A program made the position numbers and the translations under genes. A model generated the notes under the pieces. The model was not told the origin of the DNA. It searched no databases and saw only the letters and a list, made by a program, of their open reading frames with translations. A DNA stretch of 11,014 nt from Methylocystaceae bacterium (GTDB taxonomy: Bacteria > Pseudomonadota > Alphaproteobacteria > Rhizobiales > Beijerinckiaceae). How positions within the stretch are numbered: the first letter of the stretch is position 1; every line of letters begins with the position of its first letter. Shown piece after piece: positions 1 to 6,277 of this stretch. The stretch spans positions 4,471 to 15,484 of the forward strand of contig PLZT01000392.1 of assembly GCA_003152255.1 (NCBI GenBank), read 5' to 3'.

Positions 1-80
1 TCGTAGCGCAGCATATGCGGCAGCGCCTGCATCAGGATTTTAGCTTGCTGCAGGGCGCCGTCCTGGCTGGTGTCGGTCAT
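1..80 (-). CDS. argB: acetylglutamate kinase, N-terminal 26 codons (runs off window)
   Basis: This is the start of an ORF read leftward from an ATG at 80-78 and cut by the window edge after 26 full codons. The visible peptide begins MTDTSQDGALQQAKILMQAL and continues PHMLRY. This matches the helical N-terminus of alphaproteobacterial ArgB, which phosphorylates N-acetylglutamate in arginine synthesis in the cytoplasm. The catalytic glycine-rich loop lies outside the window. Position supports the call: argB follows engB in the conserved rpmH-rnpA-yidC-engB-argB order of Rhizobiales. It starts 58 bases after the engB stop with no clear promoter between, so it is probably co-transcribed. The call rests on 26 residues plus synteny. 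Confidence 0.82.
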   Translation of the reverse strand, partial: MTDTSQDGALQQAKILMQALPHMLRY

Positions 81-138
81 GTCGCGGTTCCGAAGCTTGA
101 GGGCTTGCGCCGCAGTTAGACCGGGGCGCGGCGGAATT

Positions 139-804
139 TCAAGCGTTTCGTTCGTAAAGCAGCTGGGCTATGGCGGCGCGCAACTCCGCTATGCCTTCGC
201 CCGTGTGCGACGACGTGAAGACGATGCGCGGATAGGCGGCCGGGCGCTTGGCCAGCGCCGCCTGCGTCGCCTCCACCACCTGCGCGCGCTCCGAGACTTT
301 CAGTTCGTCGTGCTTGGTCAGCACGATCTGATAGGACACGGCGCTGCGGTCGAGCAGGTCGAACATCTCCTCGTCGAGATCCTTGACGCCGCGCCGCCCG
401 TCGATCAACACGAAAACCCGCGCGAGCGTCGCCCGCCCGCGCAAATAGTCGCGGATCAATGACGACCAGGCGGAGACTTTCGCCCTCCCAACCGCCGCGT
501 AGCCATAGCCCGGCATGTCGATGAGACGCAGGCGCGCCAGATCGGGCGAGGCTCCGCCGAGCGCGAAGAAATTGAGTTGCTGCGTGCGCCCCGCCGTGTT
601 CGAGACGCGGGCCAGCGTCTTGCGATTGGTGAGGGCGTTGAGAAGAGAGGACTTCCCGACGTTGGAGCGTCCGGCGAAGGCGATTTCCGGCGGCCCGAGC
701 GGCGGCAGGTCGTCCGGCTTGGCGTTCGCGAATATAAATTCGCAGGGGCCCGCGAACAGCAGGCGTCCCTCTTCGGTGAAATCGCGTTCAACGGGATCGG
801 TCAC
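139..804 (-). CDS. engB: ribosome biogenesis GTP-binding protein EngB/YihA/YsxC
   Basis: This is a cytoplasmic TrmE-Era-EngA-EngB-type GTPase, known in the family to assist assembly of the large ribosomal subunit. Counting from the GTG at 804 (221 residues), the G1 loop GRSNVGKS is at 45-52, the switch-I region has NTAGRTQ near 69-75, G3 DMPG is at 96-99, G4 TKHD is at 163-166 and the G5-like TSS is near 197-199. All nucleotide-binding motifs are intact and the length is normal. A longer reading from a TTG at 837 adds 11 residues, but that TTG sits in the T-rich tail of the hairpin at 845-872 and has no Shine-Dalgarno, so I prefer GTG 804. The gene lies between yidC and argB on the same strand, its classic alphaproteobacterial position. 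Confidence 0.95.
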   Translation of the reverse strand: MTDPVERDFTEEGRLLFAGPCEFIFANAKPDDLPPLGPPEIAFAGRSNVGKSSLLNALTNRKTLARVSNTAGRTQQLNFFALGGASPDLARLRLIDMPGYGYAAVGRAKVSAWSSLIRDYLRGRATLARVFVLIDGRRGVKDLDEEMFDLLDRSAVSYQIVLTKHDELKVSERAQVVEATQAALAKRPAAYPRIVFTSSHTGEGIAELRAAIAQLLYERNA

Positions 805-833
805 GGGTAATCCAACGCCGCCTAAAGTGAGCG

Positions 834-872
834 GCAAAAGAGAAGCGGCGCGTGATCTTTATCACGCGCCGC
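834..872 (-). terminator. 12-bp hairpin with T-rich tail between yidC and engB
   Basis: Arms 845-856 (GCGGCGCGTGAT on the plus strand) and 861-872 are perfect inverse complements, with a 4-base loop at 857-860. The stem starts 6 bases past the yidC stop. Read on the minus strand, the stem is followed by TTCTCTTTTG, an imperfect T tract. The form is that of an intrinsic terminator or attenuator. Because engB and argB lie just downstream on the same strand, it may give partial read-through, or act as an RNA 3'-end or processing signal. Termination efficiency cannot be judged from sequence. Confidence 0.6.
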
Positions 873-878
873 TGTAAC

Positions 879-2657
879 TCAGGCCAACCCGAACGTCCTG
901 CGCAGATTGTCCCACAATTCGAACTTTATGCCGGCGCGCTTCATGATGATCCATTGCTGGAGTATCGACAGCGAATTGTTCCAGGTCCAGTAGATGACCA
1001 ATCCCGAGGCGAAGCCGCCCATGGTGAAGGTGAACATCACCGGCATCCAACTGAACATAGTCTTCTGAATTTCATCGGTCGGCTCCGGGTTCATCTTCAT
1101 CTGAAGCCACATCGTCACGCCCATCAGCAACGGCCAAACCCCGAGCGCGAGGTAAGGGCCAAAGAACGCCACATGGGTGGGATCGTAGGGAAGCAAGCCG
1201 AAGAGGTTGAAGACATTGGTCGGATCAGGCGCCGAAAGGTCCCTGATCCAGCCGAAGAACGGGGCCTGCCGCATTTCGATGGTGACGACCAAAACCTTGT
1301 AGAGCGAGAAGAACACGGGGATTTGAAGCAGCATCGGAATGCAACCGCCGAGCGGGCTGATCTTCTCGCGCTTGTAGAGCTCCATTTGCTCCATGTTGAA
1401 CTTGTGCTTGTCGTCCGCGTATTGCTCCTTGAGCGCTTTGATCTTGGGCTGGATCGAGCGCATCTTGGCGATTGACTGGTAGCTGCGGTTGGCGATCGGG
1501 AGGAAGGCGAGCTTCACCAGCACCGTCACCGCCAACACGCCAAGACCGAAGTTGCCCAATATTCTGGACAGGAATTCGATGGCCCGGAACATCGGCCGCG
1601 TGATGAAATAGAACCAGCCCCAATCGATCAGCAGATCAAAGCGCTTCAGGCCGGGATCCACCTTATAGTGGTCGAGGATGTCGACCTTCTTGGCGCCGGT
1701 GAATACATGGACGAGGGTGGCGGCGGATTTGCCGGGCTCGATCGTCTTCGGTTCGCTGACCGTTTCGGCTTCATAGGTCTTCACCGCGCCGCCGACCGAC
1801 GAATAGCGTGCTTCCAGCGGCGCCGTCTGATCGGGCGCCACGACGGCGCCCCAATATTTGTCGGTGAAGCCAACCCAGCCGCCGAGGCCTTTGAAGGTCT
1901 TGACGCCGTGCGGCTCCTTTTCGATCTTGTCGTAATTGACTTCCTGAGCCCCATCTTCGCCGATAACGCCGATGAAGCCTTCGTGCAGCGCGGCATAGCC
2001 CGAACCCTTGGGGTGGCCGACGCGCGTCACCCGCGCGTAAGTGAAGATCGAAACCGGCTTTTCGCTGGTGTTCTCCACGCTCTCTTCGACGGTGAAGAGG
2101 TAGTCGTCGTCCACGGAAATTTGGCGCTTGAAGCGCAGGCCCTGGCCGTTGTCCCACGACAATGTAACCGGATGCATCGCCGTCAGGCTGTCGCTGTCGG
2201 GCGTCCACAAGGTTTCGGTGGTCGGCAGCAGCGGCGGCTGTTCGATCGCGGCGGTCAAATAGCCGAGGTCCGCGAAATAGGGGTCCGGCCCGTCTTCGGG
2301 CGACATCAGGACGATGATCGGGCTGCTTTTATCCACCGTCTCACGGTAGTTTTTCAGCGAAATATCGTCGATGCGCCCGCCTTTCAGCGCGATCGACCCC
2401 GTGACCGAGCGGGTGTCGATGGAGATGCGAGGGCTGTCGGCCAACGCCGCCGCGCGGGTTCGAACGAGGGCCGGCTTCGCCGCTTCGACCGCTCTTTCCG
2501 GCGCGCCGAGTTTGGGAATCTTGCTCTCGCGCTGCTGTTCGACCACCTGCGCGCGCTGCTTGTCCATCTGCGGGAAAGCATAGAAATGATCCCAAATACC
2601 AATGAACGCCAAGGACAGCGCGGCGGCGAGGAGCAGGTTCTTGGTGTGTTGGGTCAT
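879..2657 (-). CDS. yidC: membrane protein insertase YidC (Oxa1 family)
   Basis: The 592-residue product inserts and folds inner-membrane proteins, alone or with the Sec translocon. The layout is that of Gram-negative YidC. There is an N-terminal membrane anchor at about 7-22, a large periplasmic beta-domain at about 80-330, and a conserved five-helix core. Hydrophobic segments lie near 360-390, 438-460, 498-520 and 534-562. Family landmarks are QSIAKMRSIQPKI from 394 and a lysine at 382. I align that lysine with the groove arginine (R366) of E. coli YidC, so the positive charge is kept. The ATG overlaps the rnpA stop as ATGA and has no strong Shine-Dalgarno of its own, which points to translational coupling. 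Length and termini look complete. Confidence 0.97.
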   Translation of the reverse strand: MTQHTKNLLLAAALSLAFIGIWDHFYAFPQMDKQRAQVVEQQRESKIPKLGAPERAVEAAKPALVRTRAAALADSPRISIDTRSVTGSIALKGGRIDDISLKNYRETVDKSSPIIVLMSPEDGPDPYFADLGYLTAAIEQPPLLPTTETLWTPDSDSLTAMHPVTLSWDNGQGLRFKRQISVDDDYLFTVEESVENTSEKPVSIFTYARVTRVGHPKGSGYAALHEGFIGVIGEDGAQEVNYDKIEKEPHGVKTFKGLGGWVGFTDKYWGAVVAPDQTAPLEARYSSVGGAVKTYEAETVSEPKTIEPGKSAATLVHVFTGAKKVDILDHYKVDPGLKRFDLLIDWGWFYFITRPMFRAIEFLSRILGNFGLGVLAVTVLVKLAFLPIANRSYQSIAKMRSIQPKIKALKEQYADDKHKFNMEQMELYKREKISPLGGCIPMLLQIPVFFSLYKVLVVTIEMRQAPFFGWIRDLSAPDPTNVFNLFGLLPYDPTHVAFFGPYLALGVWPLLMGVTMWLQMKMNPEPTDEIQKTMFSWMPVMFTFTMGGFASGLVIYWTWNNSLSILQQWIIMKRAGIKFELWDNLRRTFGLA

Positions 2658-3082
2658 GGCGCGAGGGGCCTGTTCCTTGGGTTCTTCGGGCGAGAGGCGA
2701 CGGAGACGCGGCTTAGCCGCGCGAGCCCTTCGGCCAATTGAGTCGTCAGTTCGGCGAACGGCGCGGTTAGCGCCGGCTTTCGGGCGACAATCACGTAGTC
2801 GCGTCCGGGACAGGCGGCAAGGGCGCCGCTTGCGCGTAGCGCCTCCTTCAGCCTGCGCCGGATTCTGTTGCGGCCGACCGCGCCCGCGACCTTCTTGGTG
2901 ACCGTCACGCCGAATCGCGGCGCGCCGGCCGGATCATCCTCGCGAATGGCCATCTGCAGCTTGAACGAGCCAGCCTGGCGCGACAGACCGCTCGCCGCGG
3001 CGCGCAAAAACTCTCTCCGCCGCCGCAATCTTCGCGGCGCGGTGGCTTTTGGCGGCGGGGCGCTGGGGACGTCCGTCATCAT
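2654..3082 (-). CDS. rnpA: ribonuclease P protein component
   Basis: This small basic protein is the cofactor of the RNase P ribozyme that trims tRNA 5' leaders. In the 142-residue reading, the start of the fold shows RRREFLRA at 21-28. The family signature helix RNRIRRRLKEAL lies at 71-82, with FGVTVTKKV just before it and RDYVIVARKPA at 94-104. Two ATG codons are adjacent (3082 and 3079), so the start is uncertain by one residue. The proline-rich first 15 residues precede the conserved core. The stop overlaps the yidC start by 4 bases, and rpmH ends 42 bases upstream. This rpmH-rnpA-yidC order is among the most conserved in bacteria. Confidence 0.95.
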   Translation of the reverse strand: MMTDVPSAPPPKATAPRRLRRRREFLRAAASGLSRQAGSFKLQMAIREDDPAGAPRFGVTVTKKVAGAVGRNRIRRRLKEALRASGALAACPGRDYVIVARKPALTAPFAELTTQLAEGLARLSRVSVASRPKNPRNRPLAP

Positions 3083-3124
3083 CTGGTCCGTCCGCCCGGT
3101 GTGGAAAAGGCTTGCGGTCCAAGC

Positions 3125-3259
3125 TTAGGCGGAAAGGCGCTTACGGCCGCGGGCGCGCCGCGCCGCGATGACCTTGCGCCCGCCGACGGTCGCGATACGG
3201 GCGCGAAACCCGTGGCGACGCTTGCGCACGATCTTGCTGGGTTGATATGTTCTCTTCAC
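3125..3259 (-). CDS. rpmH: 50S ribosomal protein L34
   Basis: The product is a 44-residue, very basic protein beginning (M)[17 protein letters not shown] and ending RGRKRLSA. This is the full-length L34 pattern. The start is a GTG at 3259. GGAGAG at 3270-3265 precedes it by 5 bases and fixes the start. The open frame continues to an upstream ATG at 3412, but that extension has no similarity to L34 and would cross the candidate promoter. The gene is first in the operon rpmH-rnpA-yidC-engB-argB. Confidence 0.97.
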   Translation of the reverse strand: MKRTYQPSKIVRKRRHGFRARIATVGGRKVIAARRARGRKRLSA

Positions 3260-3287
3260 CGCTGCTCTCCACTCGCAACCAGAACGA

Positions 3288-3316
3288 AATATTTGTTTTC
3301 GTTCGTGTTTTCTCAA
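3288..3316 (-). promoter_or_regulatory. candidate sigma-70 type promoter of the rpmH operon
   Basis: Read on the minus strand, TTGAGA (3316-3311) is followed after exactly 17 bases by AATATT (3293-3288). This lies about 30 bases upstream of the rpmH GTG, within the most AT-rich patch of the neighbourhood (about 3281-3325). The -35 matches TTGACA at five of six positions and the -10 matches TATAAT at four of six. It is the obvious candidate for driving the leftward operon. No experimental start site is known to me. Confidence 0.55.
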
Positions 3317-3820
3317 GTTTAAGGGAACCCAAGGCCCCCCGTTCCGGCTCGCCATCATTGGCGCGCCCGCGCCAAACCAAATTCTCCGCCTCATGTCCGG
3401 TTCGCGCGACAAACTCTATGCCGGAACACCCTGGAACTTTGGCTGGAGGCTTCGAGCGCGGCGAATCACAAGCTGGGCGCCCGCGCTCAAAGACACGGAC
3501 GCCGCCCCTCGCGAGGCGACGCCGCAGCGGGCATATAGGGGAAACGGTTACGCCAAGTCAATCGCGCGAGGTCGATCGCGCGGAGCGCTTACGCGCGTTT
3601 TCGCGCCGCGACGGACGGGATTCACGCGGCGGGCGTCCCGCGTTATACATACAAGGGGTGGTGATTCGGTCGCGAGACGGATCGATGCGACGCCGGAACG
3701 CTCCGACCGAGACTGTTAACAGCCCGAGTAGGGTGTGGCGCGAAAGGTTCCATCCGCGGAGGGGACGGCGCATCTTCTTCTTAAGAGTTCCGAGGGCGGG
3801 CGTGAGATGGTGAGGGTTTC
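3317..3820. other. long non-coding spacer between divergent rpmH and ctrA
   Basis: I find no supportable gene in these roughly 500 bases. The open frames crossing it (for example 3247-3813 on plus) are arginine-rich, without recognisable motifs, and typical of random reading of GC-rich DNA. It contains GANTC sites at 3463-3467, 3619-3623 and 3663-3667, isolated TTAA motifs at 3716 and 3781, and a pair of ATCGCGCG repeats at 3561-3568 and 3575-3582. A short inverted repeat, GCGGG/CCCGC, lies at 3629-3641. Spacers upstream of ctrA carry distal control elements in other alphaproteobacteria. An unannotated small RNA cannot be excluded. Confidence 0.5.
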
Positions 3821-3844
3821 TTAACCATTGCCGATTAACGTTAA
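3821..3844 (+). promoter_or_regulatory. cluster of CtrA-type binding motifs upstream of ctrA
   Basis: TTAACCAT at 3821-3828 is an exact copy of the CtrA half-site consensus known from Caulobacter. Ten bases after its TTAA comes the palindrome TTAACGTTAA at 3835-3844, so three TTAA cores fall within 24 bases. The spacing is not the classic TTAA-N7-TTAA. The cluster lies 110-135 bases before the ctrA start, in GC-rich DNA where TTAA is rare. Autoregulation of ctrA is known in the group; binding here is inferred. Confidence 0.55.
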
Positions 3845-3918
3845 GTGAATAGCTGAGGCGAGGCGCTTGACCCGATATTTCGGCGAAGCGCCGTCGTAAT
3901 GCGACGACAGGCTGGTTT

Positions 3919-3929
3919 TATAGAGACTC
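3919..3929 (+). promoter_or_regulatory. candidate ctrA-proximal -10 element overlapped by a GANTC methylation site
   Basis: TATAGA at 3919-3924 resembles a -10 hexamer and is followed at once by GACTC (3925-3929), a CcrM target of the GANTC type. The pair lies about 30 bases upstream of the ctrA ATG. No good -35 is seen at the right distance. A TTGACC at 3867-3872 has no matching -10 at 16-18 bases. In Caulobacter, ctrA P1 is controlled by the methylation state of a GANTC in the promoter, so this is the natural place for a similar switch. The evidence is weak. Confidence 0.3.
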
Positions 3930-3954
3930 CGACGGGGCTGGGTGGGGAACCAAC

Positions 3955-4656
3955 ATGCGCGTTCTATTAATCGAAGATGACAGCGCGACGGCTCAGAGCA
4001 TTGAGCTCATGCTTAAGTCCGAGAACTTCAATGTCTATACGACCGATCTCGGCGAGGAAGGCATAGATCTCGGCAAACTCTACGACTACGACATTATCCT
4101 GCTCGATCTGAATCTCCCGGACATGTCGGGCTATGAGGTGCTGCGGACGCTTCGCATCGCCAAGGTCAAGACTCCGATTCTCATTCTCTCGGGGCTTGCG
4201 GGGATCGAGGACAAGGTCAAGGGGCTGGGCTTCGGGGCGGACGACTATCTCACCAAACCTTTCCACAAGGACGAACTCGTCGCCCGAATCCACGCGATCG
4301 TGCGCCGTTCGAAGGGCCACGCGCAATCAGTCATCACGACCGGAGATCTCATCGTCAATCTCGACCAGAAGACTGTCGAGGTGAGCGGCGCGCGCGTGCA
4401 TCTGACGGGCAAGGAATATCAGATGCTCGAACTGCTCTCGCTGCGCAAGGGCACGACGCTGACCAAGGAAATGTTCCTTAATCATCTCTATGGCGGCATG
4501 GACGAGCCCGAGCTCAAGATTATCGACGTATTTATCTGTAAGCTGCGGAAAAAGCTCGCCAACGCCAGCGATGGCCGCAACTATATCGAAACCGTCTGGG
4601 GGCGCGGCTATGTGCTGCGCGAACCGAGCGAGGCTGACGAACGCATCACCGCCTGA
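3955..4656 (+). CDS. ctrA: cell cycle response regulator CtrA
   Basis: This 233-residue OmpR-family DNA-binding response regulator is the master transcription factor of the alphaproteobacterial cell cycle. It controls division, motility and cell-envelope genes, and in Caulobacter it blocks replication origins. The receiver domain is about 1-115, with the acidic pocket E7-D8-D9, phospho-acceptor D51 in LLDLNLPD, S79 and K101 in TKPF. The winged-helix domain spans about 125-225 and includes [18 protein letters not shown] and the segment [20 protein letters not shown], familiar from Caulobacter CtrA and nearly unchanged. The ATG has a modest GGGGAA 6 bases upstream. The protein ends in Thr-Ala rather than the Ala-Ala linked to ClpXP turnover in Caulobacter. 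It is a single-gene unit with CtrA-type sites upstream and a strong terminator downstream. Identification is secure. Confidence 0.97.
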   Translation: MRVLLIEDDSATAQSIELMLKSENFNVYTTDLGEEGIDLGKLYDYDIILLDLNLPDMSGYEVLRTLRIAKVKTPILILSGLAGIEDKVKGLGFGADDYLTKPFHKDELVARIHAIVRRSKGHAQSVITTGDLIVNLDQKTVEVSGARVHLTGKEYQMLELLSLRKGTTLTKEMFLNHLYGGMDEPELKIIDVFICKLRKKLANASDGRNYIETVWGRGYVLREPSEADERITA

Positions 4657-4680
4657 AGTCGGCTCCGGCGGAGTCAAAGA

Positions 4681-4723
4681 GCGCCTTCATGTTCGCTGAA
4701 GTCGAACATGAAGGCGCTTTTTT
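4681..4723 (+). terminator. strong intrinsic terminator shared by ctrA and the convergent DTW gene
   Basis: Arms 4681-4695 (GCGCCTTCATGTTCG) and 4703-4717 form a perfect 15-bp stem with a 7-base loop. Six Ts follow at 4718-4723. The stem begins 24 bases after the ctrA stop. On the minus strand the stem is followed by TCTTTGA, so it can also end transcripts of the DTW gene, whose stop is at 4738-4740. Confidence 0.92.
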
Positions 4724-4737
4724 GCGTTTGAAGCGAG

Positions 4738-5517
4738 TTAGATCGCCTTCCGTCGCTTCCTTGGGCGTCCGCCGACCCTTTTGGACGTCGAGGCGGCGCC
4801 TTGATCGTTCAATTCGCCTCGCGACAGGGCTAACCGGTAGCGCTCCAGCATTCGCGCGAAACTCGCTCGCAAAGATGTTTCGATTTCCGGACGCTGCTCC
4901 ATCCGTCCAAGCGTCAAGGCGGCGGCTTCGATGGTCGAGAGCCCTTCGCGGCGCGGCTCGCGACGCAGTTGCCCGTATAGCGAGGAGCACCGCGGGTTCA
5001 ACACCAGGCGTTTGGCCTTCAGCACCCAGGCGTTTCGCCACCAGAGCGTCTTCGCCTGCGCCCAAGTGCCGTCGAAAATCACGACGCCCTTGATCCCGGC
5101 CAGCGCGCGATCCTGATCGGGGAGCGCGACGCCTTTCTTGTCGAGGACCACAAGCTCTCGGTCTTTCGGCAATTCGCTGCTTTTCGTCGAACCGAGATGC
5201 AGTATCGCCCATTGGGAAGGATCGGCTGGCCGACCAAGCGCCTTGGCGAGACTTGGCCATGACAGCCCGATCTTGAACACCGAATTGGCCAGATGCAGCG
5301 TGGCGAGCCGGGCTGTTCCGAGCAGCCTGTCCTGTTCCTGCGGATGCTGCAATATGAGCAGGCCAACCTTGTTGTCTATCGGAGCGACGCCATCGCAGAC
5401 GCAGAGCGCGGCGGGCTTCATGCAAAGGGCGCAATCCGCCGCCTCCGCGAGCAGGGGCGTGGCGTCGGGCTCGCCTGGGTTGGCGGGGGCGGGTTCAACC
5501 GGATGTTGTGGGCGCAT
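4738..5517 (-). CDS. DTW-domain protein, probable tRNA-uridine aminocarboxypropyltransferase
   Basis: The DTW/TDD family includes TapT (YfiP) of E. coli, which adds the 3-amino-3-carboxypropyl group of SAM to a uridine of tRNA (acp3U47). In this 259-residue protein the N-terminal cysteines C29, C32, C39 and C41 (CALC...CVC) form the usual zinc-type motif. HPQEQDR follows at 58-64, the name-giving DGTWAQA lies at 149-155 and LSTIEAA at 193-199. The last 15 residues are strongly basic, with GGRPRKRRK at 249-257, which resembles an AT-hook and may bind RNA or DNA. The start at 5517 keeps all cysteines, although its AAGGA lies very close to the ATG. The gene converges on ctrA and shares its terminator. 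The family is secure; the exact tRNA target is inferred. Confidence 0.88.
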   Translation of the reverse strand: MRPQHPVEPAPANPGEPDATPLLAEAADCALCMKPAALCVCDGVAPIDNKVGLLILQHPQEQDRLLGTARLATLHLANSVFKIGLSWPSLAKALGRPADPSQWAILHLGSTKSSELPKDRELVVLDKKGVALPDQDRALAGIKGVVIFDGTWAQAKTLWWRNAWVLKAKRLVLNPRCSSLYGQLRREPRREGLSTIEAAALTLGRMEQRPEIETSLRASFARMLERYRLALSRGELNDQGAASTSKRVGGRPRKRRKAI

Positions 5518-5614
5518 GGTCCTTCATACACCGGCGCCGCGAAATGCACGAGCGACGCGTGAGAGGCCGGACCGCCAAGGACTTCGCGTCGCCGGCCGCT
5601 TCGCCCGGGTTCCA

Positions 5615-5646
5615 CGCCGCGCGACATTCATAACGATCGCGCGGCG
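5615..5646 (-). repeat. 10-bp inverted repeat between the EF-hand gene and the DTW gene
   Basis: CGCCGCGCGA (5615-5624) and its perfect inverse complement (5637-5646) flank a 12-base loop in the 145-base gap between two minus-strand genes. No T tract follows on either strand. It is at best a Rho-assisted 3' end or an mRNA-stabilising stem for the EF-hand transcript, and no function can be assigned. Confidence 0.35.
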
Positions 5647-5662
5647 CGAAGAAGCCGGATCG

Positions 5663-5956
5663 TCAACGATGAGGATTTGTGTGCGTGCCCTCGTAGATGC
5701 TGGAATGAGACAGCTCTTTCGCCGTAAGACCGCCGCTCTTATCCACGTCGAGGCGGTCGAACTCAGCCCCCATGAATTGCATGAATTCTTCTTTCGAGAC
5801 AACGCCGTTCTTATCCTGGTCCATCAAGCGAATCAGGTTCTCAACGTCCCTCGCTCCCGCCGACCAGGTGCGCTTGCTAACGGCGAAAGCCGACGTCGAC
5901 CCAATCACAGCGGCCACTAGTCCAGCGATCATCGCGATTTTCGAAAACTTCGACAT
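5663..5956 (-). CDS. small secreted EF-hand calcium-binding protein
   Basis: The 97-residue product starts with a Sec-type signal peptide: KFSK, then a hydrophobic core at about 7-19, with likely cleavage after AFA at 23-25. The mature part of about 72 residues holds two canonical EF-hand loops. Loop 1 is D46-x-D48-x-N50-G-x-x-S54-x-x-E57. Loop 2 is D70-x-D72-x-S74-G-G-x-T78-x-x-E81. Both have full sets of calcium ligands, so calcium binding in the periplasm is well supported. The physiological role is unknown. The ATG is preceded by an excellent ribosome-binding site. The gene is divergent from trxA and lies 145 bases upstream of the co-oriented DTW gene. I see no specific functional partner. 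Confidence 0.88.
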   Translation of the reverse strand: MSKFSKIAMIAGLVAAVIGSTSAFAVSKRTWSAGARDVENLIRLMDQDKNGVVSKEEFMQFMGAEFDRLDVDKSGGLTAKELSHSSIYEGTHTNPHR

Positions 5957-5958
5957 GG

Positions 5959-5969
5959 TCCTCTCCTCC
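5959..5969 (-). promoter_or_regulatory. strong Shine-Dalgarno of the EF-hand gene
   Basis: On the minus strand, GGAGGAGAGGA precedes the ATG at 5956. The core GGAGG lies 8 bases from the start. It is one of the best ribosome-binding sites in the window, supporting this start and suggesting efficient translation of the small secreted protein. Confidence 0.75.
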
Positions 5970-6219
5970 GAATGCCATTCTCATTTGTAGTAGAGCGGAA
6001 CGGCCAAGGCTCACCGACTTTATCCGCCACTTTCTATGTAGTTAGCGAGAACGAATCTATCAGTGGCGCGGCCGCGGCGGCGAGCCCAAAAAACAAGCAG
6101 ACGGTTCGGACTCCCGCGCCATGGAGAGAGTTGGCGGTTTTACGAGATGAAGCAAGGCGGCTGGAAATCGAATATTCACCTCTCGCGTCGCGGCGGTTGG
6201 ATTAAAGCTGTATCCGCGC

Positions 6220-6247
6220 TTGACGCAAGCGGCCGGCGTTCTTAATT
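6220..6247 (+). promoter_or_regulatory. candidate sigma-70 type promoter of trxA
   Basis: TTGACG at 6220-6225 and TTAATT at 6242-6247 are 16 bases apart, placing transcription start about 25 bases before the trxA ATG. The -35 also lies in a small hairpin, GCTTG-ACG-CAAGC, at 6218-6230. The hexamers match consensus at five and four of six positions. Confidence 0.45.
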
Positions 6248-6277
6248 TCCGAGCTCACGCCGAAAGGAACGACCGAC

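Larger units (their letters stand above)
5957..6277. other. divergent control region between the EF-hand gene and trxA
   Basis: This gap of about 320 bases has no supportable gene. The two short plus-strand frames in it (5972-6205, 6063-6245) lack motifs and good ribosome-binding sites. Its right end holds the trxA promoter candidate and its left end the ribosome-binding site of the EF-hand gene. GANTC sites occur at 6052-6056 and 6109-6113. I could not pick out a convincing promoter for the EF-hand gene. Confidence 0.5.

Noticed and set aside
2329..2337. TTATCCACC, a near match to the DnaA box (another, TTATCCACG, at 5739-5747), near rpmH and rnpA, which flank oriC in many bacteria
   Set aside because: Both are single imperfect copies inside coding sequence, there is no cluster or AT-rich unwinding region, and no dnaA or dnaN gene is present. 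No origin is supported.
1668..2741. 357-codon plus-strand open frame opposite yidC
   Set aside because: It is a codon-bias shadow of yidC in GC-rich DNA. It crosses the yidC and rnpA ends and shows no family motif.
3561..3582. Two ATCGCGCG copies 14 bases apart as a possible operator or array
   Set aside because: Only two short copies of a common GC-rich word are present, and no palindromic or periodic pattern extends beyond them.
3247..3813. 188-codon plus-strand open frame between rpmH and ctrA
   Set aside because: It begins inside rpmH on the other strand, runs through the rpmH promoter candidate, has random-looking Arg/Ser/Pro composition and no plausible ribosome-binding site.
6063..6245. 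60-codon frame upstream of trxA as a leader peptide gene
   Set aside because: There is no clear ribosome-binding site, its composition is arginine-rich and shadow-like, and it overlaps the trxA promoter candidate.
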